Positions 1 to 8,445 of a stretch of 64,000 nucleotides of DNA are shown one piece after another. Under the pieces are notes generated by a model. That model searched no databases, had not been told where the DNA came from, and worked only from the letters and a program-made list of their open reading frames with translations. The stretch is from contig LARD01000001.1 in NCBI GenBank assembly GCA_000980375.1, positions 62,001-126,000 on the forward strand. Reading direction: 5' to 3'. The position numbers and the translations under genes are program-made. Numbering within the stretch: the stretch's first letter is position 1; every line of letters begins with the position of its first letter. Source of the DNA: Clostridium sp. K4410.MGS-306. GTDB taxonomy: Bacteria; Cyanobacteriota; Vampirovibrionia; Gastranaerophilales; Gastranaerophilaceae.

Positions 1-398
<398 letters not shown>

Positions 399-509
399 TT
401 ATCTATCCTCTGTTTAGTATTTTGTTTTTATTGTAGCAAAAATAAAATAAGTAAAATAGGACGGGAGAATCATTTTTTAACCCGTCTTGTTTATTGAATC
501 ATTTTTTTA

Positions 510-2378
510 CTAAATTTTTGTATATAAAGATTCTGAAATATTAATAAACTCTCTGACAAGGTTTTTATCCCATTGTATGCCGGCGCCGACTTTGAGTATT
601 TCACAGGCTTTTTCATTAGACATACCCTTACGATAAGGTCTGTCTGAAATCAAAGCGTGATAAGCATCGGCAACTGAAACAATCCTTGCGGCAAGAGGAA
701 TATCTTCACCTTTAAGTTTTTCCGGATATCCGGAGCCGTCCCAGTGTTCGTGGTGATATTTTACAATGGGTATTAAATCATGAAGCGATTCGTTTGGCAT
801 AAGCACTTTTTCCGCACCAATTGTCGGATGCTGCTTCATTATTTCCCATTCTTCGTCAGTTAATTTCGAAGGTTTTTTGAGAACATTTTCTGGGATGCCT
901 ATTTTGCCGATATCGTGAAGCAATGCACCGAGCTTAATTCTTTCAACATCTTTTTCCGGCAGATTGAGTGCTCTTGCCAGCGCTTCAGAGTATCTTGATA
1001 CAGATGAAGAGTGGCCTTTTGTGTATTCATCTTTTGCATCAATTGCGCTTGCCAGTGATGTTACAACTTCAATAAGATGACCCTGGTTTATTATTTCTTC
1101 TGAATGGAATTTATTCACAAGCTCTTCATCAAAGTTTATACCAATTGATGCGTGTCTTTTTGCTATAACTGATGCAAATGAGCTCAACGCTGTGTCATCC
1201 CAAAAATCAAAGTCATCAGAGCAAACAATCGTAGACATACCGTTTTTGTAGCCTTTGCTTTTTGAAATAAACATAGCTTGTTCTGCAAGAATTAAAAGTT
1301 TTTCTAAATCTTTAGTTGAGTTTGGATATGTTGCAATACCGACAGAAACCTTTATAGGGCCAACATCGTCAACAAGACAACAAGACAATGAATAAGTAAG
1401 GTATTCTGCAAGGTATTTTGCTTCTGCGGAGTTTGTTTCCGGCAGGATAATTGCAACTTCATCGCCTCCGTATCTTGCAGCAGAGTCATTACTTCTTATT
1501 CCCTGTTTTATTTTGTCTGCAACAAGTTTGATGATTTCATCACCTTTTGCAGCACCAAAGTCTTTATTTATTTGTGAGATGTTGTTTATATCAAAAATAA
1601 CGATAGATGTTTGTGTTTGAGTTCTCTGTGCCTTATCAATCTCACTTGCTAGTTTTTCCTGAAATTTTCTATGGTTGTTCAAGCCTGTAAGTGCGTCTGT
1701 ATCCGTGTTCATCAATACTTTTGCAGACAAATCTTTGTTCTGAATAAACAGTGCAAGATAATTGGCCATGAGCTTGTAAATATCAGAAGATGCTTCATAG
1801 TTATCATCACCCACAAGCATAACGCCTATACATTGATTTATAGCAATTAATGGTACTATGGCAACACCTGATTCTGACAAATAATGAACATTCAAAAATT
1901 TGTTACTGTCAGTGAATTGCGTTGTTCTGGAGGTAAACGCTTTTTCAACAGGGTTGTCAGAGCCGTTTAATAGAATTCTGCTTGTAAACGTTGAACCTAT
2001 TTTATCAATAATTTTAAAGTTTATGCAGTTTGATTGCTCGCAATAAAGCCCGAATGCGGAGAAACTTGCATTCAGTTTGTTCACAAATATGTTGTGCAAA
2101 GAATAAAACAGTTCGTTCTTGTTGTCTTTGTTGTAGGTTACTTCATTAATAAATTTTATAACCTCGTGGTAGTCAATGTTTTCAGAAGTACGCCATGCTT
2201 TTTGGTTATAACCGGCATACATACGGTTTGCTGTTGTTCTGTTATTTATTGTATTGATTTTGGAAATTAATCCGCTGGGAATTATGGGGTTTGAATGCTT
2301 AGATTCAACTCCGTTTTTTTCAGTGTCGGACTGATTTTTATTAATATTTCCAATATTCTTATAGTTATTGAAATTCAC
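510..2378 (-). CDS. GAF-GGDEF-HD-GYP protein, probable cyclic-di-GMP phosphodiesterase
   Basis: A 622-residue cytoplasmic signalling protein with no signal peptide or membrane segment. Residues 1-65 are Asn/Lys-rich and probably disordered. A GAF-like domain covers about 68-215. A GGDEF domain covers about 222-378, with the active-site motif written GGDEV (304-308). An HD-GYP domain follows to the end, with H-D-I-G-K-I-G-I-P-E at 488-497 and H-H-E-H-W-D-G-S-G-Y-P at 542-552. HD-GYP domains hydrolyse cyclic-di-GMP, and all expected metal-binding residues look present. The GGDEF half has lost the final Phe and has Asn where metal-binding Asp is common, so it may bind GTP or be weakly active. 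The start is GTG, preceded by AGGAAGG at a spacing of 7. Confidence 0.92.
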   Translation of the reverse strand: MNFNNYKNIGNINKNQSDTEKNGVESKHSNPIIPSGLISKINTINNRTTANRMYAGYNQKAWRTSENIDYHEVIKFINEVTYNKDNKNELFYSLHNIFVNKLNASFSAFGLYCEQSNCINFKIIDKIGSTFTSRILLNGSDNPVEKAFTSRTTQFTDSNKFLNVHYLSESGVAIVPLIAINQCIGVMLVGDDNYEASSDIYKLMANYLALFIQNKDLSAKVLMNTDTDALTGLNNHRKFQEKLASEIDKAQRTQTQTSIVIFDINNISQINKDFGAAKGDEIIKLVADKIKQGIRSNDSAARYGGDEVAIILPETNSAEAKYLAEYLTYSLSCCLVDDVGPIKVSVGIATYPNSTKDLEKLLILAEQAMFISKSKGYKNGMSTIVCSDDFDFWDDTALSSFASVIAKRHASIGINFDEELVNKFHSEEIINQGHLIEVVTSLASAIDAKDEYTKGHSSSVSRYSEALARALNLPEKDVERIKLGALLHDIGKIGIPENVLKKPSKLTDEEWEIMKQHPTIGAEKVLMPNESLHDLIPIVKYHHEHWDGSGYPEKLKGEDIPLAARIVSVADAYHALISDRPYRKGMSNEKACEILKVGAGIQWDKNLVREFINISESLYTKI

Positions 2379-2459
2379 AGCGGGACCTTCCTGATACGAT
2401 TAGTATAAAAACCCTAATCTTAAAAATTTGCTTTTTTTCAACCTTTTAATTAATAATTT

Positions 2460-2480
2460 TTACAATCTTAAGTATTGTAA
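2460..2480. promoter_or_regulatory. Inverted repeat upstream of the HD-GYP gene
   Basis: TTACAAT and ATTGTAA are separated by 7 bases, about 82 bases upstream of the GTG start at 2378. More TGTAAA/TTTACA half sites occur at 2549-2582 in the same 264-base gap. It could be an operator or chance in AT-rich DNA. Confidence 0.3.
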
Positions 2481-2590
2481 CAGGTATTATGTATCTTTGT
2501 AAAGATGTGTAATATTTAGATTTTTTTAACTTTTTATTAAAATTTTTTTGTAAAAATGAATGTTACAATTCGTATTTGTAAAAAAGGGAT

Positions 2591-2628
2591 AAAAAAGCAC
2601 CTCTTTTTGAAAAAGAAGTGCTTTTTTT
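2591..2628 (-). terminator. Intrinsic terminator of the OmpH-like gene
   Basis: A long hairpin has A-run, GCAC and TCTTTTT in one arm and AAAAAGA, GTGC and T-run in the other, with a tiny loop. It sits 15 bases past the stop of the minus-strand gene ending at 2643. A and T tracts flank both sides, so it could work in both directions. Confidence 0.8.
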
Positions 2629-2642
2629 ATGAATGCTGCTGA

Positions 2643-3083
2643 CTAAGGAGCTGCATTCAATGTTTTTATAATGCTGTCTGAAATATCAACAGTTCCGTAA
2701 AGAGCATTGTTGCTTGTTAAAATCAGAGCATAAGTACCTTTTTGTCCTTCTGCCTGAATTGCTTTTTTTACGTTGTTTTCAATTCCTTGAAGAGCTTTGA
2801 TTTTATCCTGCTGGAGTTTATCCATTTTTGATTTTAATTCTTTTGCATATTTTTCTTCAAGTTTTTTTCTGTCAGCATCTGTTGTAGCAGCTACTACACT
2901 TTTTTGTGCATCGACGATGAACACTCTGATATCAGCTTCTCTTTTTTGAAAATCTTTGTTGATTGCTTCAGTTTTTTTGTAACCTTTTAAAACTTTGTCA
3001 ATATCAACAGAAGCATATTTGTCAGCAGCCAAAACAGGTGTTGCCAATGCTAAAAGTGCAATTAAAGTAAGTAGTTTTTTCAT
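2643..3083 (-). CDS. OmpH/Skp-family periplasmic chaperone
   Basis: Predicted to hold outer-membrane proteins unfolded in the periplasm. The 146-residue protein starts with a clear signal peptide (M-K-K-L-L-T-L-I-A-L-L, cleavage after A-T-P-V-L-A-A). After it comes Y-A-S-V-D-I-D-K-V-L, typical of the OmpH start, then a long Lys/Glu/Gln-rich coiled coil at about 45-110 and a short beta-type tail. The length matches the family. The ATG at 3083 is chosen over the adjacent in-frame TTG at 3086. It has its own terminator, and an outer membrane is implied. BamA or lpxD, frequent neighbours of skp elsewhere, are not next to it. Confidence 0.85.
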   Translation of the reverse strand: MKKLLTLIALLALATPVLAADKYASVDIDKVLKGYKKTEAINKDFQKREADIRVFIVDAQKSVVAATTDADRKKLEEKYAKELKSKMDKLQQDKIKALQGIENNVKKAIQAEGQKGTYALILTSNNALYGTVDISDSIIKTLNAAP

Positions 3084-3152
3084 CAATTTTCTCTTTTCGT
3101 TTATTTATATCTACATAAGACTATCATATTAAAATAATTTAGTAAATATAAA

Positions 3153-3446
3153 TTAGTATTTAAAAGAGTCTTTCAGATTTTTTACTGCATCTTTTCTTTG
3201 CTGTTGTCTTTTTTGAATTGCTTCTTTTTGAGCCTGTTGTTTTTTCTTGTATGCAGCTTTGTCAGCTTCTCTTTTCTTTTGAGCTTCTTCTTGTTTCTTT
3301 TGCAATGCATTTAATTTTGCATCTTGTTTTTGTATTGCGGCATTTCTTTTTGCCTGGTAATCTTGCAATGCATTAGTGCCTGCAAAACAAGCGCCTGCGC
3401 TTAGCATAAATACTGCTGCCATTAAGATTGTTGAAAGTTTTTTCAT
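3153..3446 (-). CDS. Small secreted Lys/Gln/Ala-rich coiled-coil protein
   Basis: A 97-residue protein with a good signal peptide (M-K-K-L-S-T-I-L-M-A-A-V-F-M-L, cleavage near A-C-F-A-G). The mature part is one highly charged helix of Lys, Gln, Ala and Glu with repeated K-K-Q-x-A and K-R-Q-Q-Q-R-K patterns, ending in a short Phe-Lys-Tyr tail. No family is recognised. Composition and location next to the OmpH-like chaperone suggest a periplasmic helical protein, possibly an envelope spacer or chaperone-like filament, but this is inference. It has a 69-base gap to the OmpH gene and a rich SD (GGAGGATTATTA) before the ATG. Confidence 0.72.
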   Translation of the reverse strand: MKKLSTILMAAVFMLSAGACFAGTNALQDYQAKRNAAIQKQDAKLNALQKKQEEAQKKREADKAAYKKKQQAQKEAIQKRQQQRKDAVKNLKDSFKY

Positions 3447-3506
3447 AATTAATAATCCTCCGTTTCTCAGGACAGGATTATAGCAATATTTTTAGTACTT
3501 TTCAAG

Positions 3507-3677
3507 TTAAAAATCTTCAGGCAGATAAATATCTTTTTTATCAAGCTTTTCTCTTATTTCCCTGTACGATGACGATTCACAAGCATATTGCTGGTATTCT
3601 CTGACAAGAGAAATAATATCATCGGTTGATACCCTGATGAGCCTTCTTCCATTCATGTTTTCGATGATTTCGGCCAT
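3507..3677 (-). CDS. Small 56-residue conserved-looking protein
   Basis: An open frame from ATG 3677 to TAA at 3507, with a GGAG ribosome site 8-9 bases upstream on the minus strand. The translation starts M-A-E-I-I-E-N-M-N-G-R-R-L-I-R-V-S and ends K-K-D-I-Y-L-P-E-D-F. It is acidic, with an R-R-L-I-R-V-S strand, a V-R-E-Y-Q-Q-Y helix and one Cys. Codon use resembles its neighbours and there is no signal peptide. The layout (short basic strand then two helices) would suit a small regulatory or DNA-associated protein, but no family is recognised. The gap to the next gene is 60 bases. Confidence 0.6.
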   Translation of the reverse strand: MAEIIENMNGRRLIRVSTDDIISLVREYQQYACESSSYREIREKLDKKDIYLPEDF

Positions 3678-3869
3678 TACATTATTCTCCTAAATTTATT
3701 TATATTTTTTCATTCGGCAATTGTGTAAAAAACTTTAAAAATATCATTAATTATATTTAGAAGAGCTTGTTCAAATTTTAACCAAAATAATTATTCGTCA
3801 AAATATGATAAAAAGTTTAATGATATTTTGTCCACCTGTACTATTTATTATCTTTCGAATTGCAATTAA

Positions 3870-3885
3870 AATCGTTACAACGATT
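3870..3885. promoter_or_regulatory. Perfect 16-base inverted repeat in the leader of the radical-SAM-like gene
   Basis: AATCGTT and AACGATT arms surround AC. It lies 26 bases before the chosen ATG at 3912 and just ahead of the AAGGAGG ribosome site. It could be an operator or a small hairpin in the mRNA leader; its binder is unknown. Confidence 0.4.
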
Positions 3886-3911
3886 GGAGATATTAAGGAG
3901 GAATGGTATTA

Positions 3912-4772
3912 ATGAACAACTCTATTATTCAGGCGCAATGTGTAAATCTTAAAGAATTAAATCACTTATTTATAGATTTGGAATATACAAAAACACAAAA
4001 CAAAAATTTTAATGTGTACAGAAGCAGAAGTTTTAACCAAAAAAACAAAAAATATCTTCAATTGGATGAAATAAAAGATGCTTTAAAACAAGTAGACAAA
4101 TCAAAATTGAAATATATCTATCTTACAGGTAAAAATTCAATGACTCATCCTGAATTTAACCACATATTAAGACTTTGTCTTACTTACTGCTCTGTGACAA
4201 TTTTTTCTGACGGCAGCTGTATAAATGACAAAAAGTCAAGATTTTTAAAACGCGTTGAGGAAGAAGGCAATAACGAAATTATTTTTAAAATCGAAATTAA
4301 TCACTACGATGAAAAGACAAACGATGAAATCTCCGGCAGAGGTTCTTTTAGAAAAGCCTTACACGCCGTAACTTCATTAAACAAATATGGTTTTAATCCT
4401 ATACTTGTTATCAAGTCGATGGAGGATAATATTGAAGATTTAAAAGAAGGATTTATAGAACTTGGTGCCAAATTTAAATTTGAAACAGAAGACATAAATT
4501 TTTGTTTTATTCCTGCTATAGAAAAAAATAAAGTTTGTAATGACAATATAGACAATTGTAAAAATAATGCAGCTAACTGTGAGCTTGATTGTATGAATTC
4601 TCGTTTGTTAACAAAGTCAGGTGTGTACAATTGTCCTTTGCTTATCAATGATTACAGAGGCCGCTCAGGTGCATCTTTGGGTGATTTTAGCTGCAAATGT
4701 TATCTTGAAACCGAAGAATGCCAGCAGTGTACTCAATACGGCAAGCGTATTTACAGCAACAATTGGGTATAA
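3912..4772 (+). CDS. Radical-SAM-like protein lacking the N-terminal cluster motif, Cys-rich SPASM-like tail
   Basis: A 286-residue protein. The middle follows the radical SAM barrel: Y-I-Y-L-T-G-K-N-S-M-T-H-P-E-F where active enzymes have L-T-G-G-E-P...H-P-x-F, then T-I-F-S-D-G-S-C-I, then I-S-G-R-G-S-F-R-K-A-L. The usual C-x3-C-x2-C after the first strand is absent; that place reads D-L-E-Y-T-K-T-Q-N-K-N. The last 75 residues keep nine Cys in a SPASM/twitch-like arrangement ending C-K-C...C-Q-Q-C. It therefore probably cannot cleave SAM and may bind auxiliary Fe-S clusters or act as a partner or scaffold. The ATG at 3912 is preferred to 3903 because AAGGAGG ends 10 bases before it. Confidence 0.6.
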   Translation: MNNSIIQAQCVNLKELNHLFIDLEYTKTQNKNFNVYRSRSFNQKNKKYLQLDEIKDALKQVDKSKLKYIYLTGKNSMTHPEFNHILRLCLTYCSVTIFSDGSCINDKKSRFLKRVEEEGNNEIIFKIEINHYDEKTNDEISGRGSFRKALHAVTSLNKYGFNPILVIKSMEDNIEDLKEGFIELGAKFKFETEDINFCFIPAIEKNKVCNDNIDNCKNNAANCELDCMNSRLLTKSGVYNCPLLINDYRGRSGASLGDFSCKCYLETEECQQCTQYGKRIYSNNWV

Positions 4773-4935
4773 AAACAGAGCAAAAAGAAGCAGGTCCGAA
4801 AACTTTTAAACCAAGCCTAAAATCTTTTTTTATCGCAACCCCGAAAAAAGTGCCTGGATGTTAACTGACCCGCATGTATATAATGCCACATTTGTAGTAA
4901 TCTTAAACATTTTTTTGAAAATTTATTAAAAATAG

Positions 4936-6012
4936 TTAAGATAAAATTTCTTTTGCTATCAAATCGCCCATTTGCGTTGTGCCTACAAGTTGTGTGCCCT
5001 GTGAAAAAATGTCTTGTGTTCTGTATCCTTTTTTTAATACAGATTTAACAGCATTTTCTATATCAATTGCAGCTTCATCAAGCCCGAAAGAATATCTCAT
5101 CATCATAGCAGCAGAGAGTATTGTTGCTATAGGGTTTACTGTGTTCTTTCCTTTTAAATCGGGAGCAGAACCATGTATAGGCTCATACATACCAGGATTT
5201 TTATCTGACAAACTGGCACTTGGCAGCATGCCAAGAGAACCAGACAGCATTGATGATTCGTCCGATAAAATATCACCGAATATGTTGCCTGTTACAACAA
5301 CATCAAATTGTTTCGGGTTTCTGATAAGCTGCATTGCTGCATTATCAACATACATGTGAGTCAATTCAACCTGCGGATATTGGCTTGAAATTGTTGTAAT
5401 CACTTCTCGCCACAATCTTGATGAATCGAGCACGTTAGCTTTGTCTACAGAGCAAAGTTTTTTATTTCTTTTCATAGCTGTTTGAAAAGCAACATGAGCT
5501 ATTCTTTCAACTTCTTTTTCATAATAAATCATGTTGTTAAAACCTGCGCGCTGCCCGTCTATCATTTCTATTCCTCGCGGTTGTCCAAAGTATACATCGC
5601 CTGTTAATTCTCTAACCATCATTATATCAACGCCTTTGACAACTTCCGGTTTTAATGTAGATGATTCAAGCAGCTCATCAAATACAATTGCGGGTCTTAA
5701 ATTTGCAAAAAGATTCAATTCTTTTCTTATGCCTAAAAGTGCTTTTTCCGGTCTTAAATCAGAAGGAAGTGTATCATATTTCCAATCACCTACAGCACCA
5801 AGATAAACTGCATCAGCTGCTTTGGCCGTAGAAATAGTTGAGTCGGGAAGCGGTTTTTTGCAGTCGTCATATGCACAGCCTCCAATTAATGCTCTTTCGT
5901 ATTCAAATTGAATTCCGTATTTTTTTTCAATTGCATTTAAAATTTTAACGCCTTCATCTATAACAGCCGGGCCAATACCATCTCCGCCAAGCAATGCAAT
6001 TTTATTTTTCAT
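4936..6012 (-). CDS. leuB: 3-isopropylmalate dehydrogenase
   Basis: Oxidises and decarboxylates 3-isopropylmalate with NAD in leucine synthesis. At 358 residues it matches the family. It opens with [11 protein letters not shown], carries [12 protein letters not shown], and holds the metal and substrate signature [29 protein letters not shown] is present in the NAD site. It begins 2 bases after leuD ends, so the two are co-transcribed. leuC and leuA are not next to the pair and must be elsewhere if the pathway is complete. Confidence 0.96.
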   Translation of the reverse strand: MKNKIALLGGDGIGPAVIDEGVKILNAIEKKYGIQFEYERALIGGCAYDDCKKPLPDSTISTAKAADAVYLGAVGDWKYDTLPSDLRPEKALLGIRKELNLFANLRPAIVFDELLESSTLKPEVVKGVDIMMVRELTGDVYFGQPRGIEMIDGQRAGFNNMIYYEKEVERIAHVAFQTAMKRNKKLCSVDKANVLDSSRLWREVITTISSQYPQVELTHMYVDNAAMQLIRNPKQFDVVVTGNIFGDILSDESSMLSGSLGMLPSASLSDKNPGMYEPIHGSAPDLKGKNTVNPIATILSAAMMMRYSFGLDEAAIDIENAVKSVLKKGYRTQDIFSQGTQLVGTTQMGDLIAKEILS

Positions 6013-6014
6013 AT

Positions 6015-6518
6015 TTATTTAACTCCCATTTTCTTTTTTGTATAATTTATCAATCCGCCTTGAGCAATAAGTTCTTGAATTTCAGCAGGAAATTTTTCAC
6101 ATTTGTACTCTTTGTTTTTTGTTAAATTTTTTACAATTCCGTTTTGCAAATCAACGCTTATTTTGTCCCCTTTATCACTTTCATCTGCGATAAGAGAATT
6201 TTCTAAAATAGGCAGACCTATGTTTATTGAATTTCTAAAAAATATTCTTGCAAAAGATTTTGCAATTACAACAGAAACTCCGCTTGCTTTAATTGCTATA
6301 GGTGCATGTTCTCGCGAGCTTCCGCAGCCAAAATTTTCACCAGCAATTATTATATCTCCTGTATTAACATTTGTTGCAAAAGTTTTGTCTATATCTTCAA
6401 GACAATGTGAAGCAAGTTCTTTTTCATCTGATGTATTTAAATAACGAGCCGGTATTATAACATCAGTATCAACATTGTCATCATATTTCCAACAATTTCC
6501 TACAAGTGGTGTATTCAT
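6015..6518 (-). CDS. leuD: 3-isopropylmalate dehydratase small subunit
   Basis: Swivel subunit that, with LeuC, isomerises 2- to 3-isopropylmalate. The 167-residue chain has [12 protein letters not shown] near the start and [16 protein letters not shown], the hallmark of the aconitase swivel domain. The short length is that of the compact LeuD type seen in archaea and many anaerobes, not the roughly 200-residue proteobacterial type. It is the first gene of a leuD-leuB operon. The neighbour to the right is on the opposite strand, so the large subunit gene is not beside it. Confidence 0.95.
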   Translation of the reverse strand: MNTPLVGNCWKYDDNVDTDVIIPARYLNTSDEKELASHCLEDIDKTFATNVNTGDIIIAGENFGCGSSREHAPIAIKASGVSVVIAKSFARIFFRNSINIGLPILENSLIADESDKGDKISVDLQNGIVKNLTKNKEYKCEKFPAEIQELIAQGGLINYTKKKMGVK

Positions 6519-6609
6519 GCTTAATCTCCATTTACAAATTTCAAAAAATATAATATATATAATAATATAAATTTATCTGTTTGTGATACAAGAAGAAGGA
6601 GATTGAAAG

Positions 6610-6828
6610 ATGAATTATTACATTGGCGAAGCAGCTGGAAAAGTTTATGAATTTTTAGCAGATCAAAAAAACAACGAAGCAACTATTTCTAAAATTTCTA
6701 AAGAATTAGACTTGAGCGAAAACTTTGTAAACATGGGTATCGGCTGGTTATCACACGAAGGAAAAGCTGATCTTTCTGGTAAAGGCGCAAGAACTAAAGT
6801 TAGACTTACAGAAGATTCTATCAACTAG
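6610..6828 (+). CDS. Small winged-helix protein (DUF2582-like)
   Basis: A 72-residue cytoplasmic protein. I-G-E-A-A-G-K-V-Y-E-F-L is a first helix, I-S-K-I-S-K-E-L-D-L-S-E-N-F-V-N-M-G-I-G-W-L is a helix-turn-helix, and a hairpin wing follows to the end. This is the layout of the winged-helix DUF2582 family, whose function is not established. A strong GAAGGAGAT ribosome site precedes the ATG, and a terminator follows, so it is a well-expressed single-gene unit. It may bind DNA, but no target is indicated by the context. Confidence 0.75.
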   Translation: MNYYIGEAAGKVYEFLADQKNNEATISKISKELDLSENFVNMGIGWLSHEGKADLSGKGARTKVRLTEDSIN

Positions 6829-6857
6829 TTTTTTATAAAAACTTTTTAAATTTGAAA

Positions 6858-6887
6858 AGGGCAGATATTATATCTGCTCTTTTTTTA
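6858..6887. terminator. Shared bidirectional terminator
   Basis: GGGCAGATA (6859-6867) pairs with TATCTGCTC (6871-6879) and is followed by seven T. It ends the plus-strand winged-helix gene. The stem also overlaps the last codons and stop of the convergent kinase-like gene (stop at 6868-6870), with an A-run giving a T-run on that strand. Confidence 0.85.
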
Positions 6888-8349
6888 TGAAATCTAATGT
6901 ATTATCCAGAATAAATTTTATGTCATCACAAAAATCATGGACTTTTTTATTGTCTTTAAATTTATCTATAATTGATTGGTATTCCTTGTTAAATGTTTCC
7001 ATACTAACTTCATGCACTTTATCCTTTTGATTTGTATCAAATTTTGATATCAAAATCTTTGATATTGTTTCAAGATATTTATTGATTTGAGGATTTTTGC
7101 ATAACTCGCAGTAATTTTTGTTTGCATTTCTTCTCAGGAAATTTTCAATATAAAATTTATTAATTTTGCAGTAATTTTGTATGTCAGAATCTTTTTCCTG
7201 TTTTGATAAATTGTCTAATTTTTGAGAAATACCTTTTGCAAGATTATTCATTTTTTCGATATATATGTCAAAATCACCGTAGTTTTCTAAGTCATTTTCA
7301 AGAAGTTTTCCCTCATTTTTTCTATGAAGGTAAAGATAATAATTCAAGTTAGTATAGCGCATACTTATTAAATCATGTTCTATATCAACAATTTCTTTAT
7401 TTGGTTCTTTAAAAATTTTTGAGAGAGTTTTTTCATAATTTATTGCTTTATCATTAATATCAGAAGAAACACTTTTCTTTGTCTGCTCGTAATATTTAGC
7501 CATTTTTTCATGGTATTTAGAAAGCGATTTTAAATATCTTTTTACAAGCTGTTTTGCTTTTTTCTCTTGTCCATTTTTTTCTATTTTTTGGATGAATTCA
7601 CCAATGCATCTGTTTTCAAATGAATTGATATTTGATTTTTGCGGGTGGTACAGGTTTCTGCTTATGTGGTGATAATCATTCAATGCACTAAAGTCTTTTT
7701 GATTTTGTTTTTTGTGTTCCATAAATTCAAAATCAATAAACCCTGCTTTATCATTTTCAACAAGAATGTTATTGGGATTAAGGTCGTAAAACATTAAACC
7801 GTTTGCATCATATTTATAAATTTCATCTGTTATACTGTCCAGCAGCTTTTGTGACAAGTCGTTTTGTTTTGATAATGTATTTCCTCTCACATAACTGCTT
7901 ATTAGATAACTTCTTTTGTCGGTTTCAAAATAATCTATTAGCTGTTGTGTTATTTTACAGGATGGAGGAATATTTTTTAAAATTTCCGATTCTTTTTTAA
8001 GGTCTCCACCTCCATAACAAAGTTTTTCTATTTCTGGTCTGATAATTTTTACAACAGCATTGCCTTTTTGTCTTAATTTAATTTTGTAAGCTTCGCCAAA
8101 AGTCCCTTTGCCAAGAAGCTTTATTTTTTCATTATCTTCTTGGTAATTATCTATAAGATTTTCAATTTCTTTTTTTTCAATGGTATTTAATCCAGGTTGA
8201 AAAAGAACTGCCTTAAAATTTAGAGGCGAAACTTTGCTAAAATTTCTAATCTCTGCTGTTTGTGCAGAAAAATTTGTGTAAGGCTTTGATTCCCTTATAT
8301 TTCTATTCTTATGTGTTTGTGTTGCTGTATTAATTTGTAAAACTTTCAT
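6868..8349 (-). CDS. Protein-kinase-like protein with F-K-A leader
   Basis: 493 residues. The first 43 are Asn/Thr/Ser-rich and end in N-F-K-A (44-47), a leader shared with other proteins here. A kinase core follows: G-K-G-T-F-G loop at 80-85, V-V-K-I lysine near 101, Y-D-L-N-P-N-N-I-L with catalytic Asp189 and Asn194, and I-D-F-E at 205-208 in place of DFG (metal Asp retained). Residues from about 240 form a Lys/Glu-rich helical region with Cys-x2-Cys near 420. It resembles eukaryotic-like or effector kinases more than sugar kinases; activity is plausible because Lys, Asp, Asn and the second Asp are kept. It is a single gene, convergent with the winged-helix gene. Confidence 0.7.
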   Translation of the reverse strand: MKVLQINTATQTHKNRNIRESKPYTNFSAQTAEIRNFSKVSPLNFKAVLFQPGLNTIEKKEIENLIDNYQEDNEKIKLLGKGTFGEAYKIKLRQKGNAVVKIIRPEIEKLCYGGGDLKKESEILKNIPPSCKITQQLIDYFETDKRSYLISSYVRGNTLSKQNDLSQKLLDSITDEIYKYDANGLMFYDLNPNNILVENDKAGFIDFEFMEHKKQNQKDFSALNDYHHISRNLYHPQKSNINSFENRCIGEFIQKIEKNGQEKKAKQLVKRYLKSLSKYHEKMAKYYEQTKKSVSSDINDKAINYEKTLSKIFKEPNKEIVDIEHDLISMRYTNLNYYLYLHRKNEGKLLENDLENYGDFDIYIEKMNNLAKGISQKLDNLSKQEKDSDIQNYCKINKFYIENFLRRNANKNYCELCKNPQINKYLETISKILISKFDTNQKDKVHEVSMETFNKEYQSIIDKFKDNKKVHDFCDDIKFILDNTLDFIKKEQI

Positions 8350-8445
8350 AATTGCATAAAAAATAAAAAAAGAAATTTTTGTTATTTATTATAATTATAT
8401 TTAATTTTTGTTAAAATATTAAAAAAGTATTTTAAGGAGTTAAAT

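Noticed and set aside
4773..4935. Terminator between the radical-SAM-like gene and leuB
   Set aside because: No stem with a T-run could be drawn, although one is expected between convergent genes.
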